Assembly: GCA_023473405.1 (NCBI GenBank)
Contig: JAMCZD010000224.1
Location: 1 to 26,625 of the forward strand
Reading direction: 5' to 3'
DNA from: Candidatus Omnitrophota bacterium
Lineage (GTDB): Bacteria; Verrucomicrobiota; Verrucomicrobiia; Limisphaerales; UBA1319
Length of the DNA: 26,625 nucleotides
Of the stretch, positions 22,048 to 26,625 are shown in pieces. Each line of letters opens with the position of its first letter. The first letter of the stretch is position 1. A model generated the notes under the pieces. That model had not been told where the DNA came from and made no database searches. It saw only the letters and a list, made by a program, of their open reading frames with translations. A program made the position numbers and the translations under genes.

Positions 22048-23024
22048 TTGAACATCTTCCCCACGCTGCGCCCCTCATGCGCCCGCTTGATCACCTCTCC
22101 CAGCAATGAGGAAACCGACAAGATGGTGAGCTTATCGCCCAACAGCTTGCGCTTATCTTCGGGGATGGGAATGGTATCGGTGGTGATGATGCCGGCCAGT
22201 GGCAGCTTGGCCAGGCGCTCGGTGGCCGGGTCGGAAAGCACCGGGTGCACGAACAGCAAATAGATCTTGCGCGCCCCGCTCTTCACCAGCAGCTCCACGC
22301 CTTCGCTAACCGAACCGCCAGTGTCCACTTCGTCGTCAAGCAGCAATACGTCGTGTCCGGCGACGTCCCCCACCAGGCGCATCGCTTCGGCTTTCGCATC
22401 GTTGGAAATGCGGCGCTTCTCGATCAGCGCCAGCGGCACATTGATGCGCTCCGCAAAGTTGCGCGCCCGTTTGGCAAAGCCCAGGTCCACGCTGACCACC
22501 ACCGGATCCTTCAGCGTCTTACACAGCTTGCGTGCGTAGTCCGACAAAATATGGAACGTGGTGAGCACGTCGCCGGGTATAGAGAAAAAGCCTTGGATCT
22601 GCCCGGCGTGCAGATCCAGCGTGATGTAGCGGTCGGCGCCGGCGACTTCGACCATGTCGGCCACCAGGCGGGCGACGATGGGAACGCGCGGCTGGTCCTT
22701 CTTGTCGGAGCGGGCATAGCTCATGAACGGGATCACCGCCGTGATGCGCGCCGCCGAATCCAGGCGCAGGGTCTGCAGCATGATCAGCAGTTCCATCCAA
22801 TTGCGGTGCACCGGCTTGGCGGTGGACTGGATCACGTACACGTCTTGCCCGCGCACCGAGCCATGCAGCTTCACCAAGAGATTCTCATTGGGAAATTGGA
22901 TCAGGTCGCGGCCGCTGAGCGGGGTCTCCAGGTAATCGGCGATCTTTTGCGCCAATTCCGGTATCGCCGAACCGGCAAATAATTTGATGTCGCCGTAAAG
23001 GCCTTTCTTGGGGCTTGGGCTCAT
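22041..23024 (-). CDS. prs: Ribose-phosphate pyrophosphokinase
   Basis: Makes PRPP from ribose 5-phosphate and ATP for purine, pyrimidine, His and Trp synthesis. The 327-residue protein shows YARSDKKDQPRVPIVARLVADM (nucleotide/flag region), the metal-binding ITLDLHAGQIQGFFSIPGD, and the PRPP loop DVLLLDDEVDTGGSVSEGV. The loop is usually VDDxxDTGGT, so E replaces the common I/M, a modest change. The ATG lies 83 bp from the left end of an exact copy of the first 83 bp of this region; the second copy is 191 bp upstream. GGAG 9 nt upstream serves the present start. It is the last gene of the mutase-subunit operon, but its start has been displaced from the acetyltransferase by the duplication. Confidence 0.96.
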   Translation of the reverse strand: MSPSPKKGLYGDIKLFAGSAIPELAQKIADYLETPLSGRDLIQFPNENLLVKLHGSVRGQDVYVIQSTAKPVHRNWMELLIMLQTLRLDSAARITAVIPFMSYARSDKKDQPRVPIVARLVADMVEVAGADRYITLDLHAGQIQGFFSIPGDVLTTFHILSDYARKLCKTLKDPVVVSVDLGFAKRARNFAERINVPLALIEKRRISNDAKAEAMRLVGDVAGHDVLLLDDEVDTGGSVSEGVELLVKSGARKIYLLFVHPVLSDPATERLAKLPLAGIITTDTIPIPEDKRKLLGDKLTILSVSSLLGEVIKRAHEGRSVGKMFNE

Positions 23025-23025
23025 T
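22943..23025. repeat. 83-bp direct repeat, copy at the prs start
   Basis: Identical, base for base as far as I can read, to 23134-23216. It covers the first 27 codons of prs. The intervening 108 bp hold a dispersed repeat and some unique sequence. Confidence 0.9.
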
Positions 23026-23215
23026 GGGCATTACTCCTATGCCGTAAAGGAGATTGCTTCGTCGGGCTTTCAGCCCTCCTCGCAACTGCGGAAGGCACGT
23101 TCGCTTCGCTCAGTGTAAACTCCGCCTTCCTTGTCTTTTGCGCCAATTCCGGTATCGCCGAACCGGCAAATAATTTGATGTCGCCGTAAAGGCCTTTCTT
23201 GGGGCTTGGGCTCAT
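23021..23215 (-). pseudogene. Truncated duplicate of the prs 5' end
   Basis: Encodes MSPSPKKGLYGDIKLFAG and on to ELAQK, identical to prs for 27 codons, then departs into TRKAEFTLSEANVPSAVARRAES and stops at 23021, one codon inside prs. Its ATG overlaps the acetyltransferase stop as ATGA and is preceded by AGGGAGAG, so this is probably the original prs start position with the original ribosome-binding site. The DNA is still identical to prs, so the event is recent. It may still be translated as a 64-residue peptide. Confidence 0.8.
23049..23086. repeat. Dispersed repeat, inverted orientation, between the prs copies
   Basis: GGAGATTGCTTCGTCGGGCT and CAGCCCTCCTCGCAA are the complement of the family GTCATTGCGAGGAGG...GAAGCAATCTCC. 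It separates the two copies of the prs 5' end. Confidence 0.7.
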
Positions 23216-23216
23216 T
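23134..23216. repeat. 83-bp direct repeat, upstream copy
   Basis: Second copy of the repeat at 22943-23025, ending at the acetyltransferase stop. Offset 191 bp. Confidence 0.9.
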
Positions 23217-23778
23217 CAGCTCTCCCTGATCGACTGGATTTCTTACGGGCGTTCCACTCGGAGCGAAGCATGCCCATCAATAATACATCCTTATAGGCGC
23301 CATCGCTATATTCCGCCTGGCGCAAGCGGCCTTCGTGAACCAGGCCGATCTTTTCGTAGGCGTGAATGGCGCGGGGATTATCTTCGAAAACTTTGAGCTC
23401 GAGACGATGCAAGTTCAGCGTGTCGAAACCATGGGACATCAGCAAAGTCATGGCTTCTTGTCCATAGCCTTTGCCCCAATACTTTTTCTCCCCGATCAGG
23501 ATGCCCATCTCAGCGTGGCTGTCCCTCCAATTGATCCCGTGGAAACCACAAGTGCCTATCGGCATCCACTTGGTCCCCTTTTTGATTTCAATAACCAGGA
23601 CCTGTTCTTCGGGAGGTCGGGACAACATCGCCTCGAACCATTTTTCTTCTCGAGCCAGGGACATAGGCTGGAACATACTCACACCATGCAGCACTTCAGG
23701 ATCGTTAACCCAGCGCACAAAAGTCGGCAGATCGCTTCTTTCGGCCCCACGAAAACGGATCCGTTTTCCATAAATCAT
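23212..23778 (-). CDS. GNAT-family N-acetyltransferase
   Basis: A 188-residue acetyltransferase of the GCN5 fold, closest in pattern to RimJ/SpeG-like proteins that acetylate protein N-termini or polyamines. The acetyl-CoA loop YWGKGYGQEAMTLLM and the following LNLHRLELKVFEDNPRAIHAYEKIGLVHEGRLR are typical. It overlaps the meaB stop by ATGA at 23775-23778 and its own stop overlaps the truncated prs start by ATGA. It is the third gene of the operon, so the three are translationally coupled. Substrate unknown; its link to methylmalonyl-CoA metabolism is unclear. Confidence 0.93.
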   Translation of the reverse strand: MIYGKRIRFRGAERSDLPTFVRWVNDPEVLHGVSMFQPMSLAREEKWFEAMLSRPPEEQVLVIEIKKGTKWMPIGTCGFHGINWRDSHAEMGILIGEKKYWGKGYGQEAMTLLMSHGFDTLNLHRLELKVFEDNPRAIHAYEKIGLVHEGRLRQAEYSDGAYKDVLLMGMLRSEWNARKKSSRSGRAE

Positions 23779-24794
23779 TGCGCCGTATCTCCATTCAGCA
23801 TGGCGGCAACTGCCTGGCGGGGAGAAAGTTCACGGGCCAACAATTGTTCCAGCATGGCTTCATATTTCTTGGCATTCACATTCTCTCGCCAGCGAGACAC
23901 TAGACTTTGCTGCAACAAAGTCTCCACCTCAGATTCCAAGCGCGCTCGATCACGGAGCTTCCAGTCGCCGGTCTTTTCCAGGTGGAGGCGATGCCCGGCG
24001 ATAGCTTCCGCCAACTCGGGTATGCCTTTGCCATCTGTAGCGACGGTTCGCCGTATCGGCGGGATCCACATATCACCGCTGATCTCAGCATCAGTGGACT
24101 CAACGGTTTGCGCTTGGCCATGGTGCATGATTGTTCGCTTGGTCGGATGGCCCAATTTCAACATCCCGAGCAAGGCGCGTTCAGCAGCCTCCACGCCGGG
24201 GCGGTCGGCCTTGTTGAGCACCAGGATATCGGCGATCTCCAGGATGCCGGCTTTGATCGCCTGCACGTCGTCGCCCAGGCCGGGGACGTTGACTACCAGA
24301 GTGGTGTGGGCGAGTTTGGCAATATCCACTTCGGTCTGGCCAGCGCCAACCGTCTCGATAAAGATGATTTCGTATCCGGCCGCGTCCAGGGCTTGCACCA
24401 AGCCGGCGGTAGCCGCCGCCAGGCCGCCCAGCGAACCGCGCGTGGCCATCGAACGAATGAAAACGCCATCGTCTCCGGAGAGTTCGCGCATGCGCACCCG
24501 GTCACCGAGCACGGCGCCACCGGTGAAAGGGCTGGTGGGATCCACGGCTACAACGGCGACGCGGCGGGCGGCGTCTCCATTGGTTGGGTTCCTAAAATGA
24601 AGAGCAAGCTGGTTGACAAGGGAGGATTTCCCGGTTCCCGGCGCCCCGGTAACCCCAATTAGATGAGCTTTACCGGTGTTCTTGAAGAGCTCGTTGAGTG
24701 CTTGCTGGCCGGCGGCACTGTCATTCTCGATTTCGGTGAGCAGGCGCGCCAGTGCCAGCCGGTCGCCTTGGAGAACGGACTGATGCAGATTCAC
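23775..24794 (-). CDS. meaB: Methylmalonyl-CoA mutase GTPase chaperone MeaB/ArgK
   Basis: A P-loop G3E-type GTPase that gates adenosylcobalamin delivery to methylmalonyl-CoA mutase. The 339-residue protein shows the P-loop GVTGAPGTGKSSLVNQ (47-62), the family block VDPTSPFTGGAVLGDRVRM, the switch-like FIETVGAGQTEVDIA and the base motif NKADRPG. GTG start at 24794 with the ribosome-binding site GGGGAGG. It begins 15 bp after the cobalamin-binding subunit and its last codons overlap the acetyltransferase by ATGA. The large mutase subunit is not in the window. Confidence 0.96.
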   Translation of the reverse strand: MNLHQSVLQGDRLALARLLTEIENDSAAGQQALNELFKNTGKAHLIGVTGAPGTGKSSLVNQLALHFRNPTNGDAARRVAVVAVDPTSPFTGGAVLGDRVRMRELSGDDGVFIRSMATRGSLGGLAAATAGLVQALDAAGYEIIFIETVGAGQTEVDIAKLAHTTLVVNVPGLGDDVQAIKAGILEIADILVLNKADRPGVEAAERALLGMLKLGHPTKRTIMHHGQAQTVESTDAEISGDMWIPPIRRTVATDGKGIPELAEAIAGHRLHLEKTGDWKLRDRARLESEVETLLQQSLVSRWRENVNAKKYEAMLEQLLARELSPRQAVAAMLNGDTAQ

Positions 24795-24809
24795 GCGCCC
24801 TCCCCTTGC

Positions 24810-25214
24810 CTAAGCGGCCTGGCGCACAGAATTGCGGATATCGTCGATTATCTTTTGAGTGAGGGACCCGGGACCATAGATGCCGGCCACGCCCAATTCT
24901 CGTAACTTAGGCGCATCTTCGTCGGGGATGATGCCACCCACAAAGACGCGGACTTTATCCTGGCCATTTTTGCGGAGGAGTTCTACCACGCGCGGCACCA
25001 GGGCCATGTGAGCGCCGGAGAGGATGGAGAGGCCCACCGCATCCACGTCTTCCTGCAGGGCGGCTTCGGCGATCATCTCCGGGGTTTGGCGCAGGCCGGT
25101 GTAGATGACTTCCATGCCAGCGTCGCGCAAGGCACGAGCAATCACTTTAGCGCCGCGGTCGTGGCCATCCAAACCGGGCTTGGCCACCAGCACACGGATC
25201 TTCTTTTCAGGCAT
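24810..25214 (-). CDS. Methylmalonyl-CoA mutase cobalamin-binding subunit
   Basis: A 134-residue B12-binding domain that supplies the cobalt-ligating His to methylmalonyl-CoA mutase or a related acyl-CoA mutase. The DxHxxG motif is D16-G-H18-D-R-G21 in KPGLDGHDRGAKVIARAL; further marks are GLSILSGAH and VGGIIPDEDAPKLRELGVAGIYGPG. Size fits the separate small subunit found in archaea and Chloroflexi-type bacteria; ATG at 25214. The catalytic subunit lies elsewhere. Its -10 sequence ends only a few bases before the start, so the mRNA may be leaderless. Confidence 0.94.
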   Translation of the reverse strand: MPEKKIRVLVAKPGLDGHDRGAKVIARALRDAGMEVIYTGLRQTPEMIAEAALQEDVDAVGLSILSGAHMALVPRVVELLRKNGQDKVRVFVGGIIPDEDAPKLRELGVAGIYGPGSLTQKIIDDIRNSVRQAA

Positions 25215-25222
25215 CAAGCGGC

Positions 25223-25228
25223 ATTATA
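25223..25228 (-). promoter_or_regulatory. -10 element of the mutase operon, possible leaderless start
   Basis: The minus strand carries a perfect TATAAT 8 bases before the ATG of the cobalamin-binding subunit. Transcription would start on or one or two bases before the ATG. A -35 would fall inside the 20-bp hairpin at 25244-25288. Confidence 0.55.
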
Positions 25229-25243
25229 CCGTGCATGCATGTT

Positions 25244-25288
25244 CCGGCTAAAGCCTCGACTCCAGGACGGAGTCGAGGCTTTAGCCGG
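25244..25288. repeat. Perfect 20-bp hairpin between divergent operons
   Basis: CCGGCTAAAGCCTCGACTCC pairs fully with its complement at 25269-25288 around AGGAC. It lies between the mutase operon (left) and argF (right), so it might insulate or be a repeat insertion. No T-run. Confidence 0.75.
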
Positions 25289-25297
25289 TTACTCCCC

Positions 25298-25375
25298 GTC
25301 ATTGCGAGGAGGCGGAAGCCGACGAAGCAATCCCCAAATCCCTATCGTCATTGCGAGCGAAGCGAAGCAATCTCC
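25298..25375. repeat. Two tandem copies of the dispersed repeat
   Basis: GTCATTGCGAGGAGG...GACGAAGCAATCCCC (25298-25335) followed after 11 bp by GTCATTGCGAGCGAAGCGAAGCAATCTCC (25347-25375), the short form. They fill the argF upstream region. Confidence 0.8.
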
Positions 25376-25402
25376 CGCACCGATTCCCAAGGAATACCGG
25401 CA

Positions 25403-25411
25403 TGATATACT
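25403..25411 (+). promoter_or_regulatory. Extended -10 of argF
   Basis: TGATATACT, an extended -10, lies about 37 bp upstream of the argF start. No clear -35; the region upstream is repeat DNA. Confidence 0.45.
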
Positions 25412-25447
25412 GCGCGCAGCGTACCAAATCCCACCGTTGGAGAGATG

Positions 25448-26368
25448 ATGAAAGATTTCCTGGCGATCGCAGATCACAGCCCTGATGAAATTCGCCACCT
25501 TTTGGAACTGGCAGTCAAGCTGAAGTCCGAGCACCAGAAAGGCGGCAACAAGCCCATCCTGAAAGGCAAGGCTCTGGCAATGGTGTTCCAAAAGCCCAGC
25601 CTCAGGACTCGGGTGTCTTTCGAAATGGGGATGCAGCATTTGGGCGGGCACGCACTGTACATCGGGCCCCAGGAGATCGGATTGGGGCAACGTGAATCGA
25701 TTGCCGATGTAGCGCGCGTGCTGGATGGTTATGTAGAAGGCATCATGGCGCGCGTCTTTGCCCACCAGCATGTATTGGAATTGGCGAAATGGGCAGAGAA
25801 ACCAGTGATCAATGGTCTGAGCGACTACAACCATCCTTGTCAGGGGCTGGCCGATGCGTTGACCATTTACGAACATTACAAAGCTAAGATCAAAGGTCTG
25901 AAGGTCGTTTTTGTGGGCGACGGCAACAATGTGGCCGTCTCCCTAATGCATGTCTGCGCCAAACTGGGGATGAACTTCGTCTGCGCCAACCCCGAAGGAT
26001 ACGACATCGTGTCCAGCGCAGTGGAACTCGGTAAGAAGTTTGCCAAAGAGAGCGGTAGCACGATTGAATTACTGCACGACCCGCTAATGGCTGTCGAAGG
26101 CGCGGATGTCATCTATACCGATACCTGGACAAGCATGGGACAGGAAGAGGAAACCAAGAAGCGGGAGGCGGTCTTCCCGCCCTACCAAGTGAATGCGGCT
26201 TTGCTGAAAAAGGCAAAGCCCACCGCGGTGGTTATGCATTGCCTGCCGGCGCATCGCGGCCAGGAGATCACCGACGAAGTTGCCGACGGGCCGCAATCAC
26301 TGCTGTTCCCGCAGGCGCATAACCGCCTGCATGCGCAAAAGGCGATACTGGTGGAGTTGATGGGATAA
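25448..26368 (+). CDS. argF: Ornithine carbamoyltransferase
   Basis: Forms citrulline from ornithine and carbamoyl phosphate in arginine synthesis. The 306 residues show the carbamoyl-phosphate motif KPSLRTRVSFE (S51-L-R-T-R55, usually STRTR), HPCQ (129-132), DTWTSMGQE and the ornithine-site HCLPAHRG near the end. SMG and HCLPAHRG separate it from aspartate carbamoyltransferase. Two adjacent ATGs lie at 25445 and 25448; the second is preferred because GGAG (25439-25442) is then 5 nt away. It is divergent from the mutase operon. No ARG-box regulator site was seen. Confidence 0.96.
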   Translation: MKDFLAIADHSPDEIRHLLELAVKLKSEHQKGGNKPILKGKALAMVFQKPSLRTRVSFEMGMQHLGGHALYIGPQEIGLGQRESIADVARVLDGYVEGIMARVFAHQHVLELAKWAEKPVINGLSDYNHPCQGLADALTIYEHYKAKIKGLKVVFVGDGNNVAVSLMHVCAKLGMNFVCANPEGYDIVSSAVELGKKFAKESGSTIELLHDPLMAVEGADVIYTDTWTSMGQEEETKKREAVFPPYQVNAALLKKAKPTAVVMHCLPAHRGQEITDEVADGPQSLLFPQAHNRLHAQKAILVELMG

Positions 26369-26376
26369 CCAACGCC

Positions 26377-26450
26377 AACCATTGCGAGCGCTCCGCGGCT
26401 CGCTCGGGCAAGGCTCAGGCTTCATTGCATTCAGCCTCCTCGCAATGGTT
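26377..26450. repeat. Dispersed palindromic repeat after argF
   Basis: AACCATTGCGAG and CTCGCAATGGTT are perfect 12-bp inverted ends of a 74-bp element with GCTCCGCGGCTCGCTCG inside. It is a variant of the dispersed family, starting 8 bp after the argF stop. Confidence 0.7.
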
Positions 26451-26460
26451 TAAGAAGAAT

Positions 26461-26487
26461 GAAAAACGGACGGCTCTCGCCGTCCGT
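26461..26487 (-). terminator. Intrinsic terminator of rpsR
   Basis: On the minus strand ACGGACGGC and GCCGTCCGT form a 9-bp stem with a 4-nt loop, followed by TTTTTC. It lies 15 bases after the rpsR stop codon. A classical rho-independent terminator. Confidence 0.88.
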
Positions 26488-26501
26488 AGATTTACTGGGG
26501 A

Positions 26502-26625
26502 TTAATCTTGCGTTTCGTCTGTATAGGAGATAAGCGCCAAATGGCGGGCGCGCTTGATGGCTCGGGCGAGCTTGCGTTGGTTGCGGGCATTGACGCCGGT
26601 TTGGCGTCGCGGCCGGATCTTGCCT
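26502..26625 (-). CDS. rpsR: 30S ribosomal protein S18, 3' end
   Basis: The last 40 residues of S18: GKIRPRRQTGVNARNQRKLARAIKRARHLALISYTDETQD. The conserved P-R-R-x-T-G and AIKRAR.LAL blocks bind 16S rRNA in the platform of the small subunit. The 5' part lies beyond the right edge, so start and upstream gene cannot be judged. A terminator follows the stop, so it ends its transcript. Confidence 0.95.
   Translation of the reverse strand, partial: GKIRPRRQTGVNARNQRKLARAIKRARHLALISYTDETQD

Noticed and set aside
22245..24662. Several long plus-strand frames across prs, GNAT and meaB
   Set aside because: All mirror the minus-strand operon, whose genes have clear motifs and coupled starts.
25448..26368. 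Aspartate or other carbamoyltransferase
   Set aside because: SMG and HCLPAHRG motifs are those of ornithine carbamoyltransferase.
1..26625. tRNA, rRNA, riboswitch or prophage genes
   Set aside because: I saw no cloverleaf, no rRNA core sequence, no known cobalamin or amino-acid riboswitch core, and no integrase, transposase or phage structural protein.

Overview
The window looks like chromosomal DNA from a member of the Chloroflexota, most likely an Anaerolineae-type bacterium. That is an inference from several things together: a very long SecA without the usual C-terminal zinc motif, a DnaE with a proline-rich linker, a deazaflavin (F420/FMN) oxidoreductase, methylmalonyl-CoA mutase parts, many intergenic hairpin repeats, and the absence of any phage or transposase gene. 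No rRNA, tRNA or CRISPR array was seen.

Layout. 1-5.4 kb: start of pfkA (runs off the left edge) and dnaE, both on the minus strand. 5.4-13.5 kb, plus strand: a deazaflavin-dependent oxidoreductase, a 1353-residue secA, a metallo-beta-lactamase-fold hydrolase, a small membrane protein, a glyoxalase-fold protein and a cystathionine gamma-synthase/lyase. 13.5-15.2 kb: a more AT-rich block with a 9-bp tandem repeat, a PIN-domain protein and a divergent DapB homologue. 15.5-17.0 kb, minus: a cupin gene and two paralogous small membrane proteins. 17.0-17.6 kb: repeat-filled spacer. 17.6-19.3 kb: a flavin monooxygenase and a TetR regulator, divergent across a phased operator array. 19.4-20.5 kb: mutM and a second, orphan copy of its zinc finger. 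20.7-21.8 kb: a lipoprotein. 22.0-25.2 kb, minus: an operon of the cobalamin-binding mutase subunit, meaB, a GNAT acetyltransferase and prs, with a duplicated prs 5' end between the last two. 25.4-26.4 kb: argF. Right edge: the 3' end of rpsR on the minus strand.

How the genes fit together. The mutase subunit and MeaB belong to the methylmalonyl-CoA/succinyl-CoA pathway and are translationally linked to the acetyltransferase, and ancestrally to prs, by ATGA overlaps. SecA, DnaE, MutM, Prs, PfkA, ArgF and S18 are housekeeping genes. The flavin monooxygenase and TetR gene look like a self-contained inducible unit.

The most unusual theme is repeat-driven remodelling of gene ends. FPG-type zinc-finger 3' fragments, all in mutM orientation, appear at up to four places outside mutM. 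A cystathionine-synthase-like 3' tail sits downstream of the intact gene. A perfect 83-bp copy of the prs 5' end lies upstream of prs. Two palindromic repeats of intergenic type sit in frame inside coding sequence (dnaE and the cystathionine enzyme gene).
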